Assembly: GCF_002958735.1 (NCBI RefSeq)
Contig: NZ_PPGH01000034.1
Coordinates: 124,001-188,000, forward strand
Length of the DNA stretch: 64,000 nucleotides
DNA from: Chromatium okenii
GTDB taxonomy: Bacteria > Pseudomonadota > Gammaproteobacteria > Chromatiales > Chromatiaceae
Reading direction: 5' to 3'
Made by a program: the position numbers and the translations under genes. The notes beneath the pieces were generated by a model. It did not search any database, was not told the DNA's origin, and saw only the letters and a program-made list of their open reading frames with translations. Shown here piece after piece: positions 18,547 through 28,043 of the stretch; position 1 is the first letter of the stretch, and each line of letters opens with the position of its first letter.

Positions 18547-19314
18547 GTGAAAATTCAAAGAACAATGCAGATTTTAATCCTCGCGGGCGCAGCGTTAACG
18601 CTCACTGCGCAGGCAGCGGACACCGTGCAATTTTCGGCAGACATCACCACGAGCGGACCGGATGTGCCAGCGGCAACCGGCAAGATGTTCATCGGTGATG
18701 GTCGGGTGCGGATCGAGATGAAGCAGGATGGGCGTGAAGTGGTACGGATTCACGATCAGCAGCGGCGCGTGGAATGGATTCTGTTTCCGGCGGATAAACG
18801 CTATTTAGAAAATGCTGCACCTGCGGGTGAAAACACTGCGCCACCGCCCCCACCTTCAGCAGAAGATAATCCATGCGCGGGACTGCAAGACGTGACCTGT
18901 CAGCGCATCGGTGCGGAACAGGTAGGCGGACGCGATGCGATCAAGTGGGAAATGACCGTGACGCGAGACGGCAAAACCTTGACCGGAGCGCAGTGGCTCG
19001 ATGTGCAACGCGGATTGCCGGTGAAATATGTCATGCCCAACGGTCAAACGATGGAATTAACGATGCTCGGCACGGAAACGCTCAACGGGCGTGATGTGGA
19101 GAAATGGGAAATGGTGGTCACGGTTCCTGAGCAAGCGCCGCTGCGGACGCTGCAATGGTATGACCCGCAGCTCAAACTGGCAGTGCGCGAGCAGTTCCCC
19201 GGCGATAACGTGCAGGCGTTGGAACATATCCAACTTGGCGCACAACCTGATGATTTATTTCGTGTTCCAGCAGAATATACCCGCATGGAACCCACACCGC
19301 CCACTGCGAAGTAA
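18547..19314 (+). CDS. Exported protein of unknown function (LolA/DUF4412-like beta fold suspected)
   Basis: A 255-residue protein with a signal peptide (residues 1-23, cut after AQAA). The mature part is rich in beta strands: VQFSADITTSGPDVPAATGKMFIG, VRIEMKQDGREVVRIHDQQ, EWILFPADKRYLE, and a duplicated 'WEMTV / WLDVQRGLPVKYVMPNGQ' then 'KWEMVV / WYDPQLKLAVREQ' pattern. This layout resembles periplasmic DUF4412 or LolA-like proteins, but I cannot assign a function. An AACGAGGAGAATAAAAC ribosome site decides the start. It lies last in the RND gene group. Confidence 0.7.
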   Translation: MKIQRTMQILILAGAALTLTAQAADTVQFSADITTSGPDVPAATGKMFIGDGRVRIEMKQDGREVVRIHDQQRRVEWILFPADKRYLENAAPAGENTAPPPPPSAEDNPCAGLQDVTCQRIGAEQVGGRDAIKWEMTVTRDGKTLTGAQWLDVQRGLPVKYVMPNGQTMELTMLGTETLNGRDVEKWEMVVTVPEQAPLRTLQWYDPQLKLAVREQFPGDNVQALEHIQLGAQPDDLFRVPAEYTRMEPTPPTAK

Positions 19315-19328
19315 GGCGTTTACTCTCC

Positions 19329-19961
19329 ATGATTACGATTGTCGGCAGTCTCAAAGGCGGTTCGGGTAAAAGCACTCTGACCTTTAATCTCGCAGTGTGG
19401 CTGGCGCTCGCCGAGGTCAACGTGATGTTGGTCGATGTTGATCCGCAGGCTACGCTTTCCGATGTGATTGAAGTGCGCAATGAAGAGCGGTTCACGCCAG
19501 CACTCACCACGCAAGGAAAAAACGTGTTAACTGCCAAGCACTTGCAGACGGCTGCGGAAACCCTGATCGACGTGGGCACTTCAGACATGGAAAGTATGCG
19601 GCTGGCACTGACGCTCTGTGATCGCGTGGTCGTGCCGGTTCCGCCATCGCAAGCTGATTTATGGTCAACGCAGCGTTATTTGCAATTGATCACATCAATT
19701 GAACGAAAAAAACCGCTCGACATCATTGGTTTTATCAATCGCGGCGATACGCATCATGGCGTCCATGAAACCAATGAAACTGCTGCTGCATTAATGGCTT
19801 TACCGGGTATTCGTTTTATAAAACCACGCCTTTCTCAGCGCACCGTTTTTCGGCGCTCATTCAGCGAAGGATTAGCGGTTTTTGAACTCGAATCACGCGG
19901 CAAAGCTGCCCGCGAGTTTATGGGATTAGCAGCAGCACTTTATCCGCATCTCGTCAGTTAG
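19329..19961 (+). CDS. ParA/MinD-family ATPase (orphan)
   Basis: A 210-residue deviant Walker-A ATPase. The N-terminal GSLKGGSGKSTLTFNLA is the ParA signature with the first lysine. DVDPQATLSDV is the Walker A' region. VPVPPSQADLWSTQRYLQLI corresponds to the Walker B side. No parB or parS-like array is nearby, so chromosome segregation by the standard system is not indicated. It is followed 11 bases later by a heptad-repeat membrane protein, probably its partner. Orphan ParA proteins of this size often position protein complexes (inference). Confidence 0.85.
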   Translation: MITIVGSLKGGSGKSTLTFNLAVWLALAEVNVMLVDVDPQATLSDVIEVRNEERFTPALTTQGKNVLTAKHLQTAAETLIDVGTSDMESMRLALTLCDRVVVPVPPSQADLWSTQRYLQLITSIERKKPLDIIGFINRGDTHHGVHETNETAAALMALPGIRFIKPRLSQRTVFRRSFSEGLAVFELESRGKAAREFMGLAAALYPHLVS

Positions 19962-19972
19962 GTTAATTCATT

Positions 19973-20497
19973 ATGACGACTGAAACGTTAACGAATGACG
20001 CACGAAAAGAATCCGCTGATTTGGATGCAATTAACACTGCTGCAACTGATTCACAACTCAATGCGTTTGCCATTGATCGACTGTCACAAGCCTTTGAAAC
20101 CAGCGCAAAACGCTGGGAGTTAATTGTTTATCCGACGCTATTCGCCTTTATTATTTTGGCGGCTTATGGTTTCTATCTCATCTTTAGTTTAGCCAAGGAT
20201 ATGCACTATCTCACCGTGAGCGTTGATACCAACATGACGCACATGTCAAATAATATGCAAGCAATGTCAGAAAACGTGACGTTAATGAGCCGTCATGTGC
20301 AAGTCATGTCGGTGAGTGTCGATTCAATGTCACGGAATGTGAATACCTTGGAGCCGATGTTAATTAGCATTCAGAATATGGATCGTTCGATGCAAAGCAT
20401 GACGTTAGCCACGACATCAATGCGTAATGATCTCGCAATTATGAATCAAAACATCAGTCGCCCCATGAATTTTGTGAATAAAGTGATGCCTTGGTAA
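19973..20497 (+). CDS. Membrane-anchored heptad-repeat protein, partner of the orphan ParA
   Basis: 174 residues, function unknown. A polar N-terminus (1-45) is followed by one membrane helix (about residues 53-73, YPTLFAFIILAAYGFYLIF). Then comes a methionine/serine-rich heptad series with the pattern xMSxxVx: AMSENVT, LMSRHVQ, VMSVSVD, SMSRNVN. A coiled coil is expected from about 80 to 160. The end is NFVNKVMPW. It starts 11 bases after the ParA-like gene. The pair suggests a membrane-tethered scaffold read by the ATPase; no family name is recognised. Confidence 0.75.
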   Translation: MTTETLTNDARKESADLDAINTAATDSQLNAFAIDRLSQAFETSAKRWELIVYPTLFAFIILAAYGFYLIFSLAKDMHYLTVSVDTNMTHMSNNMQAMSENVTLMSRHVQVMSVSVDSMSRNVNTLEPMLISIQNMDRSMQSMTLATTSMRNDLAIMNQNISRPMNFVNKVMPW

Positions 20498-20528
20498 TTG
20501 ATCCGCTATTTTTTTGGAATGAAAAAAG

Positions 20529-21792
20529 ATGACTTCCGTAATCACTGACATTGCCATTTACATGACCGATTTGGGGCAACGTGCGCGTATTGCATCGCGG
20601 GTATTAGCGCGAGCAACTACGGGTCAAAAAAATGCGGCGCTGGCAGCAATTGCTGACGCATTGAATCAAGAGCGTGATGCCATTACGCAAGCGAATCAAC
20701 GTGATTTGCAAGCAGGCGCAGCAAAAGGTTTAGATGCAGCATTATTAGATCGATTAGAACTCACACCAGCGCGAATTGACGCATGATTGCGGAGTGCGCG
20801 AAATCATCGCTTTGCCCGATCCGATTGGCGCAATTACTGATCTCAATGCGCGGCCATCAGGAATTCAAGTGGGACGAATGCGCGTGCCATTAGGCGTCAT
20901 TGGATCATTTATGAATCGCGCCCAAATGTGACGGTAGACGCAGCGGCGTTGTGCTTAAAAGCTGGCAATGCAACGGTATTGCGCGGTGGATCAGAAGCGT
21001 TTGAATCAAATCAAGTGCTGGCGCGTTGCATTCAATTAGGTTTAGCGCAGACGGGGTTGCCGGTGACGGTGTGCAAGTGGTCGCAACAACTGATCGCGCA
21101 GCAGTTGGCGCAATGGTGACGATGCCAGAAGCCATTGATGTGATTATTCCGCGTGGTGGAAAAAGTTTAATTGAACGTATTAGTCGTGAAGCGCGTGTGC
21201 CGGTGATTAAACATTTAGACGGTATTTGTCACGTTTATATTGATCACTCTGCCGATTTGGATAAAGCATTTAATATCGCAATGAATGCAAAAACCCAGCG
21301 TTATGGCACTTGCAACACGATGGAAACGCTATTAGTTGATGCAGCAATTGCTGCAGATATTTTGCCGCGTTTAGCCGCAGCGTATCGAGAAAAAGGCGTG
21401 GAATTGCGCGGCTGTTCAACCACTTGCGCAATTACCGATGCAGTGGCTGCGACCGAAGCCGATTGGGATACTGAATATCTCGCGCCAATTTTGTCAATTC
21501 GAGTGGTGGATGGTATTGACGCTGCAATTGCGCATATTGCGCAACATAGCTCGGCGCATACTGATGCAATTGTGACCGAGAATTACAGCCGAGCGCAGCG
21601 GTTTTTGCGCGAAGTTGATTCCAGTTCGTCATGGTGAATGCTTCAACGCGATTTGCCGATGGTTTTGAATACGGGCTGGGTGCGGAAATCGGTATTAGTA
21701 CGGATAAATTCCATGCGCGAGGTCCAGTGGGATTAGAAGGGCTGACCTCAGTGAAATTCATCGTGCTGGGTGACGGTCAGGTGCGCAGTTAA
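20529..21792 (+). CDS. proA: Gamma-glutamyl phosphate reductase ProA (several frame breaks)
   Basis: Second step of proline synthesis, reducing gamma-glutamyl phosphate to the semialdehyde. Joined frames give about 420 residues. The segments are [103 protein letters not shown]; the catalytic cysteine motif [13 protein letters not shown]; and [21 protein letters not shown] at the end. Breaks lie near 20781, 20790, 20910, 21065 and 21630. Each is explained by one lost base in a 2-3 base run (GCAATG, GCCGGA, GGAATC, CCGGGT, TCGGTC). All catalytic regions survive, so this is probably an intact gene. Confidence 0.87.
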
Positions 21793-21971
21793 GCCGATAG
21801 TTTGAATGCCGAAACAATAGCTCGCATATTTTAGAATATAAGCATTCTTTTCTAGTTCTCGACAAGATTGACGCATCTTGATAAGAATAGCGCCGACAGT
21901 TTGATTGCTGCTGTTTTGGCGATGATTGCGGTGAATCCGCCAATGTTTTCATGCACTCGGAGTTTTCTCTT

Positions 21972-23431
21972 ATGGCACGTATCGTCATTCTTGGAGCAGG
22001 TATTTCTGGGCACACCGCCGCCAGATACCTCGGCAAATGGCTCGGTAAAAAGCATCAGGTGATTGTGGTATCGCCCAATGCCAAATGGAATTGGATTCCC
22101 TCGAATATCTGGGTGGGCGTGGGTGAAATGACCGAGCGCCAAGTGACATTTGAATTGGCACCGATCTATAAAAAAATCCATGTCGATTTTCATCAAGCCA
22201 AGGCGCTGTCTATTCATCCTGAAGGCAATACGGAACGGGCAAATCCATTCGTTACCATTGAATACACTGAGATGGCACGGGCTGGTCAAACCGAGATGAT
22301 TGAATACGATTATCTCATCAATGCAACTGGACCAAAATTAAACTTTGGTGCAACGCCGGGATTGGGACCAGATAACGGTTATACCGTATCCGTTTGCACA
22401 CCCGGTCATGCACTGGAAGCCAATTCGCAATTGCAAAAACAAATTGAAGCCATGAAGAATGGCGCCGAGCGCACTTTCGTTGTGGGCACTGGTCATGGAA
22501 TGTGCACCTGTCAAGGCGCAGCATTTGAATACATTTATAACGTCGATCATGCGTTGCGTGAAGCTGGAGTGCGTGAACGTGGGCGTTTGGTGTGGATTAG
22601 TAACGAATACGAATTAGGTGATTTCGGAATGGGTGGTGTGCACATCACTCGCGGTGGTTATGTAACGAATGGCAAGATTTTTGCGGAATCGTTAATGGTT
22701 GAACGCGATATGGAGTGGATTACTCGCGCCCATGTCAGCAAGATTGAACCCGGCAAAATTCACTATGAATTGCTCGATGGCAGCCAGCATGAAATCAATT
22801 TTGATTTCTCGATGTTAATTCCACCATTTGCTGGTGTAGGACTAAAGGCTTTTGATTCATCGAATAACGACATCACTGATCAGTTATTTGCGCCCAATGG
22901 TTTTATGAAGGTCGATGCAGATTATAATCCCAAGCCGTTTGAAGATTGGAGTAAAGCCGATTGGCCGCGCACCTATCAAACGCCGCAGTATCAGAATATC
23001 TTTGCCATTGGTATTGCATTTGCACCACCACATCCGATTAGTAAGGTAATGAAAAGCCCGAGCGGTATTCAAATTAGTCCGACGCCACCGCGTACTGGAA
23101 TGCCCTCAGCAACGATTGGAAAAGCTGTGGCTGAAAGTATCCGCGATATGGTATTAAAAGGTGCGCCAGAACCAACGCATACTGCGTCAATGGGTGAAAT
23201 GGGTGCAGCCTGTGTTGCTCAACCGGTTCCGATATTTTTAAGGGCACAGCTGCAACGATGACCGTATTCCCAGTGGTGCCTGATTACGATACCTACCCTG
23301 AATACGGACGCGATATGAATTTGACTTTTGGGGAGATTGGATTGGCAGGTCATTGGATGAAATACATTCTACATCATGTCTTTATCTATCAAGCCAAACT
23401 GCGGTTTGGTTGGTCAATTCTTCCCGATTGA
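21972..23431 (+). CDS. sqr: Sulfide:quinone oxidoreductase-type flavoprotein (one frame break)
   Basis: An FAD-dependent oxidoreductase expected to oxidise sulfide and reduce quinone at the membrane. It starts at ATG 21972 after GGAG; the dinucleotide motif VILGAGISGHTAARYL is at the N-terminus. Three cysteine sites match those of sulfide:quinone reductases: C142 in VCTPGHA, C178 (with C180) in GHGMCTCQGAAFEYIY, and C414 in GAACVA. The frame breaks at about 23219 (TT read as T) and continues STGSDIFKGTAATMTVFPVV to LRFGWSILPD, giving about 486 residues. The C-terminal part WMKYILHHVFIYQAKL could be the amphipathic membrane anchor. The long form differs from classic 420-residue SQR, so another sulfur or quinone substrate is possible. 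Confidence 0.82.
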
Positions 23432-23467
23432 TACCATCGCCATTCATCTTCAATCAGAGACAATTCT

Positions 23468-23626
23468 ATGGCTGCTAAGAATAAAGAACCCTATCAACAA
23501 GCCTATTATCCGCCGGTTCCAACACGCGGAGTGCGTTATATGCGCACGTCATTCACTTGGCAGTTTTATCGCTTTTGGGTGATCAATTTGAAAATCCTCA
23601 AGCTATTATTGAAATCGCACAATTGA
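23468..23626 (+). CDS. Small basic protein of 52 residues downstream of sqr
   Basis: MAAKNKEPYQQAYYPPVPTR starts 36 bases after the sqr stop. It continues with an aromatic/basic membrane-like helix (FTWQFYRFWVINLKILKLLL) and ends SHN. Codon use matches neighbours. It may be a small membrane partner of the flavoprotein; I recognise no family. Confidence 0.5.
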   Translation: MAAKNKEPYQQAYYPPVPTRGVRYMRTSFTWQFYRFWVINLKILKLLLKSHN

Positions 23627-23642
23627 TGGTGCGTATTCCATA

Positions 23643-24272
23643 ATGATTGGCATTCTCGGTGGCACTTTTGATCCAATTCATTTTGGGCATTTGCGCCCAG
23701 CATTGGATTGTTTACAAGGATTGTCATTCAATGAAATACGGATGATGCCGCTCAAGGTAGCCGTGCATCGTCCGCAACCGCAAGCCAGTACCGCGCAGCG
23801 AGTGCAAATGCTAAAAGCGGCATTGGTCGATCAAACTGATTTAACGTTAGATACCCGTGAGTTGGAGCGTTCCGGCAGCTCCTTTTCTTATGACACCTTA
23901 ATGGCGTTACGCGCTGAATTGGGCGGCGATATTCCGTTATGTTTGCTGCTCGGTGCTGATGCGTTTGCCAATTTTTTGACATGGCATCGTCCGCATGACA
24001 TTCTCAAATTGGCGCATTTAGTGGTAATGGCGCGACCGGGCGATGCTCCGATTGATGATGCGCTGGCGACATTATTGCAAATGCACGGTTGTGCAGAACA
24101 AGCTGCGTTGACTGCAGCGCCAGCAGGACGGATTTTGTGGTATTCGCAGGCGACACAATTGGCGATTTCATCAACGCAGATTCGCCAATTGATTGCGCAG
24201 GGTTTTAGTCCTCGTTATTTACTGCCTGATGCAGTGCTGGCATTGATTGAACGTGAGCAGTTGTATCGTTAA
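23643..24272 (+). CDS. nadD: Nicotinate-nucleotide adenylyltransferase NadD
   Basis: Makes deamido-NAD from nicotinate mononucleotide and ATP. 209 residues. The nucleotidyltransferase motif GGTFDPIHFGHLRPA (residues 5-19) and the C-terminal ISSTQIRQLI motif (about 183-192) are both present, as is LLGADAFANFLTWHRP. Gene order nadD-rsfS is the usual proteobacterial arrangement. Confidence 0.96.
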   Translation: MIGILGGTFDPIHFGHLRPALDCLQGLSFNEIRMMPLKVAVHRPQPQASTAQRVQMLKAALVDQTDLTLDTRELERSGSSFSYDTLMALRAELGGDIPLCLLLGADAFANFLTWHRPHDILKLAHLVVMARPGDAPIDDALATLLQMHGCAEQAALTAAPAGRILWYSQATQLAISSTQIRQLIAQGFSPRYLLPDAVLALIEREQLYR

Positions 24273-24335
24273 AACAGCTCATTTTTCTATTCTTCGCTCG
24301 ATCAAATTTTTACGCAAAATTGAGACAATTTAATA

Positions 24336-24690
24336 ATGGAAGTTGAACAACTCCGCCAGCTCGTGATTGAAACGCTAGACGATATGAAAGCGCGTGATGT
24401 GAATGTATTGGATGTGCGCGGCAAAACGGCAATCACCGATTATATGGTGGTGGCGTCCGGCACTTCAGATCGGCATGTCAAAGCCATTGCGGAAACCGTT
24501 GCGTTTCGGTCAAAAGAAGCTGGCGAAACGCCGCTAGGCACGAAGGATTAACCAGTGGCGAATGGGCGCTGGTTGATCTCAACGGTGTGGTGGTGCACGT
24601 GATGCTGCAAAAAGTGCGTGATTTTTACCACTTGAGCGGCTGTGGTCAGCGCCGAGTGCCGAAGAATTGACGGCAACTGCCGCGGTCTGA
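24336..24690 (+). CDS. rsfS: Ribosomal silencing factor RsfS (two frame breaks)
   Basis: Binds L14 of the 50S subunit to block subunit joining in starvation. It starts [20 protein letters not shown], then [30 protein letters not shown]. The first break is near 24542 (GG read as G) before [20 protein letters not shown] and [10 protein letters not shown]. The second is near 24634 (TTGGAG read as TTGAG) before [13 protein letters not shown]. The corrected length of about 118 residues is normal. It follows nadD and precedes folA directly. Confidence 0.88.
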
Positions 24691-25183
24691 ATGAACGCGC
24701 TGCGTTTGGTGATCGTCGCTGCGGTGGCAGATAACGGCGTCATTGGACGCGATAACGCGCTGCCGTGGCGGTTGCCAGCGGATTTGGCGCATTTCAAACA
24801 GTTAACGTTGGATAAAACCATTTTGATGGGACGGCGGACGTGGGAATCGCTGCCCGGGCTGTTACCACGACGGCGGCATCTGGTGTTATCGCGTGATCCG
24901 CACTTTCGCGCAGCTGGCGCATCGTGGTCAATTCGCTCGCAGCGGCGCTGGCGGCAACGGCTGGCGAAGCGGAATTGATGATCGTTGGCGGCGCGGCGTT
25001 GTATGCGAAACGCTGCCGCTGGCGATTGCCTCCAACTCACGCAGGTTCACGTCGAGATCGACGGCGATGTGTATTTTCCCGCATGGAATCGCGGAATGGC
25101 AGGAAGTGAGTCGCGTTGCGCACTCCGCCGATGCGCAGAATGCGTTAGCGATGACCTTTGTTGAATGGCGACGCCGCACGTGA
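24691..25183 (+). CDS. folA: Dihydrofolate reductase FolA (three or more frame breaks)
   Basis: Reduces dihydrofolate with NADPH. The start ATG abuts the rsfS stop. The N-terminal RLVIVAAVADNGVIGRDNALPWRLPADLAHFK carries the substrate aspartate in ADLAHFK. TILMGRRTWESLPGLLPRR is the NADPH site. Joined frames continue VVNSLAAALAATAGEAELMIVGGAALYA, then TLPLA and LQLTQVHVEIDGDVYFPAW, and end AMTFVEWRRRT. Breaks near 24918, 25010 and 25028 are each one lost base (the two near 25020 are GCGGA read as GCGA). The gene converges with apaH. Confidence 0.86.
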
Positions 25184-25189
25184 CCGCAG

Positions 25190-26026
25190 TCAATCTTGAC
25201 CGGGCGTGAGATAACCGTTGCATTTCAAATGGATCGGCGTCAGCGGCAGCGGTTCCACGCGCAGCGCAGTCAGTGTTCCGCCCCACAAACAGCCGCTATC
25301 AATCGCCCACACGTTATCGCCCGCGTAATACCCCAGCGTTGACCAATGCCCAAAAATGATGCGGTCGTGGCGAGTGCGACGATTTGCCACTTGAAACCAA
25401 GGAATCAGCCCCGGCGTTTGGCTACCGATTTCACCCTTTTCTTTCAGCGCCAGCCGTCCGTCTGGTGTGCAAAACCGCAATCTTGTTAAACAGTTGGTGA
25501 TAAAGCGCAGGCGGTCAATGCCGGTTAAATTGGGCGACCACTGCGCTGGCTGATTGCCGTAAACCGCCAGCAAAAACGTCTGATAATCGTCACTGCGCAA
25601 CACGTTTTCCAATTCGGAGGCAGCAGCCCGCGCATCGGCAAGTGTCCATTGCGGCGGCAGTCCAGCATGAATCAGCGTTAATTCGCGTGCGGCATCGTGA
25701 TGCAACAGTGGGCGCTGGCGCAGCCAATGCAGCAATTCATCTCGATCCGGCGCCTGTAATACGGCATCCAAATTGCTTTTATTTGCATGTTTAAGATTAC
25801 CGGCTGCCAGCGCCAGCAGATGTAAATCGTGATTGCCGAGTACAACAACCGCAGCATCGCCGAGGGTGCGAATAAAGCGCAAAACAGCGAGTGAATCAGG
25901 ACCGCGATTCACCAGATCACCCACCAACCAGAGACGATCCTGTTGCGGATTGAACTGGAGTTGATGGAGCAGGATTTGCAGCTCGGTTAAACAACCTTGA
26001 ATGTCGCCAATGGCATAAATGGGCAT
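25190..26026 (-). CDS. apaH: Symmetrical bis(5'-nucleosyl)-tetraphosphatase ApaH
   Basis: Hydrolyses Ap4A to two ADP; this also removes Np4 caps from RNA in enterobacteria. 278 residues. The metallophosphatase motifs are in order: AIGDIQGCLTEL (5-16), GDLVNRGPDSLAVL (36-49), GNHDLHLLALA (67-77), and a late FGHWSTLGYYAG. Intact frame on the minus strand between folA and a divergent small gene. Confidence 0.95.
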   Translation of the reverse strand: MPIYAIGDIQGCLTELQILLHQLQFNPQQDRLWLVGDLVNRGPDSLAVLRFIRTLGDAAVVVLGNHDLHLLALAAGNLKHANKSNLDAVLQAPDRDELLHWLRQRPLLHHDAARELTLIHAGLPPQWTLADARAAASELENVLRSDDYQTFLLAVYGNQPAQWSPNLTGIDRLRFITNCLTRLRFCTPDGRLALKEKGEIGSQTPGLIPWFQVANRRTRHDRIIFGHWSTLGYYAGDNVWAIDSGCLWGGTLTALRVEPLPLTPIHLKCNGYLTPGQD

Positions 26027-26222
26027 GATGTATTTGATCGAAATTTTCAGACGGGCATCACAAAAGCGCAGCAGTTTTTTGCAGATTTCAGCAATAATAC
26101 AAGTTGCGATTTCACTTTCACATGAGACGCAGCGTAAACCTGAGCATTTAGGTGGTCGCCTTTCTAATGACTTGATTACGTTGTATCATCTTTCTAAAAG
26201 TTTACTCCAAGTGATTGCCACA

Positions 26223-26399
26223 ATGCTGATTCCTTCTAAACCTTACCGCCGAAAGCCCGACCCGTTTTTAATCCTCTTACTGTTTGTCTCCATCGGAATG
26301 TGTGTGACGCTGACGTATCAGGTCATCCTCTACTCTGGAGCAAACGATAACCCCATTGCGACCACCCAAACGCCACCTACGGCGGGTGTTGGTGGTTGA
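26223..26399 (+). CDS. Small single-helix membrane protein (58 aa)
   Basis: MLIPSKPYRRKPDPFLILLL begins at ATG 26223. A basic N-terminus is followed by one membrane helix (about residues 15-36) and a short polar tail ending PPTAGVGG. The frame is also open upstream to 26019, but that part overlaps the apaH start and lacks the look of coding sequence, so the later ATG is chosen. Family unknown; conserved-looking basic-helix layout. Confidence 0.55.
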   Translation: MLIPSKPYRRKPDPFLILLLFVSIGMCVTLTYQVILYSGANDNPIATTQTPPTAGVGG

Positions 26400-26418
26400 G
26401 CGTTTGAGTCATGCCAAC

Positions 26419-27375
26419 ATGTTAGAACCCACAGATTCATCTAAACGTCTGCGCGTCGGCGTGGTTGGCGTGGGTTATCTGGGGCGTTTTCATGCGCTGA
26501 TTTACTCGCGCATGACCGCAGTCGAACTGGTTGGCGTGGTGGACAGCAATCCCGAACGCGCACAGACCATCGCAGCCGAAGCAGGCTGCGCTTTCTTTGC
26601 TCAACCAGCGGATTTAATTGGAAAAGTTGATGCAGTGAGCGTTGTTGTGCCCACAACTGCACACTTGGAAGTTGCTGCACCATTGTTGATGCACGGCATT
26701 CCGGTATTACTCGAAAAGCCGATTGCACCCACGTTTGCTGAGGGCGCAGAGATTGTCCGGCTGGCGCAGGAACACGGAGCACTGCTGCAAATTGGTCATG
26801 TCGAACGCTTTAATGCGGGCGTGATGGCGCTGGCGCAACGCATTGATTCTCCGCTATATCTCGAAGCGCAGCGCATGGGAAGTTTCGTTGAACGGGCGAC
26901 GGATGTCGATGTGGTTTCTGATCTGATGATCCACGACATCGACATCATCCTCTCGTTAGTTGATGCGGAAATCAGCGCCATTTCGGCAGTGGGCGCATCA
27001 ATACTCACACCGCATGTGGACATTGCCAACGCCCGTTTGGAATTTGCCAACGGCACGGTGGCGAATGTGGTTGCCAGCCGCGTTTCCGATAAAACCACGC
27101 GGCGCATTCGGGTGTTTCAACCACGCCGCTATTTGTCACTGGATTTTGTGACACAAACGATTGATGTCGCTGAAACTTGCACGGTTTCTGGAACGACTCG
27201 CCCAGAGATTATGCGTGAGCAGATCGTGATCGAACCGATTAAACCGTTGGATTTAGAACTTGCGGAATTCGTGCGCTGTGTGCGGACACAACAACCGCCA
27301 CTGGTGGATGGCAACACCGGATTGAGGGCATTGAAAGTGGCGCTTGACGTGCGTGCTCGCATCACCGCCGTTTAA
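26419..27375 (+). CDS. Gfo/Idh/MocA family NAD(P)-dependent oxidoreductase
   Basis: 318 residues from ATG 26419. The Rossmann motif VGVVGVGYLGRFHALIYS is at residues 12-29. The family EKPIAPT motif lies near 101-107 and VGHVERFNAGV near 131-141 (catalytic-site region). Members act on sugars or nucleotide sugars; UDP-GlcNAc 3-dehydrogenases of lipid A modification belong here, but no partner aminotransferase is adjacent, so substrate is open. The gene converges on the PilZ gene. Confidence 0.87.
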   Translation: MLEPTDSSKRLRVGVVGVGYLGRFHALIYSRMTAVELVGVVDSNPERAQTIAAEAGCAFFAQPADLIGKVDAVSVVVPTTAHLEVAAPLLMHGIPVLLEKPIAPTFAEGAEIVRLAQEHGALLQIGHVERFNAGVMALAQRIDSPLYLEAQRMGSFVERATDVDVVSDLMIHDIDIILSLVDAEISAISAVGASILTPHVDIANARLEFANGTVANVVASRVSDKTTRRIRVFQPRRYLSLDFVTQTIDVAETCTVSGTTRPEIMREQIVIEPIKPLDLELAEFVRCVRTQQPPLVDGNTGLRALKVALDVRARITAV

Positions 27376-27401
27376 CGTGCTCTGCGCCAAACCACCAACA
27401 T

Positions 27402-27755
27402 TTACCACGGCGGGGTGTCGTCAATTTCATCTTCATCGCCAAATTTAATCCCGATCAAATAATGCCCTTCAGTGCTATCGGGACTCACCCACATCACCAC
27501 CCCCACCCGCGTGGTCACACTTGACCATTCAGCTTGCGCATTGTTTTCAAACGACACCAGCAGTCGAGTAGTGATCGAATAAAGTTGATCGGTCCAGATG
27601 CGCATTCCACCATCACTAATATCGCGTGACAGACTGCCATAGCTGCATGGAGCCATATTGTTGAGCGACCCATCGATTGGTTTAAGCTGAACCTCACAAC
27701 CTTCCAGTCGTTTGCGAGGATATTGGCGGCGATTATCAAATTCGCTTGGTTTCAT
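27402..27755 (-). CDS. PilZ domain protein (c-di-GMP receptor)
   Basis: 117 residues. The first c-di-GMP motif RRQYPRKRL (RxxxR) is at residues 9-17. The second motif DISDGGM (DxSxxG) is at about 45-51. No other domain is present, so this is a stand-alone PilZ adaptor. It could act on motility, type IV pili or polysaccharide; the Pil-Chp operon lies 26 kb away. Minus strand, divergent from glgX. Confidence 0.88.
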   Translation of the reverse strand: MKPSEFDNRRQYPRKRLEGCEVQLKPIDGSLNNMAPCSYGSLSRDISDGGMRIWTDQLYSITTRLLVSFENNAQAEWSSVTTRVGVVMWVSPDSTEGHYLIGIKFGDEDEIDDTPPW

Positions 27756-28043
27756 GGGGCATACCGCTTGTTGGTTTCAATAAGAAAAAGTGAATAAACA
27801 ACACGTTATTTTCTCAATCTCTGATCGATAACCTGATATGAATAGCGTTGCTTTTAGGTCTCTTTTTGACCGCAACGGCAGCGTGATCATTCTGCGTGTT
27901 ATGATAACGTTATTATCTAGTAATGGTCTTCAGTTTACGGGCATTGCACCAAATTTTGATGAGTGCTGATTGCAATAATCTCTTCATTCAATTCCCACTG
28001 CTGTTGATACTGATCTTCCACGCTTCATTCATATTGACCCACT
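27756..28043. other. Intergenic region between the PilZ gene and glgX
   Basis: 288 AT-richer bases between divergent genes, which must hold promoters in both directions. I see only short open frames without family features, and no confident promoter, operator or RNA. Confidence 0.5.

Noticed and set aside
26019-26222. Upstream extension of the small membrane protein gene
   Set aside because: Begins inside the apaH start region and lacks coding character; ATG 26223 gives a sensible signal-anchor protein.
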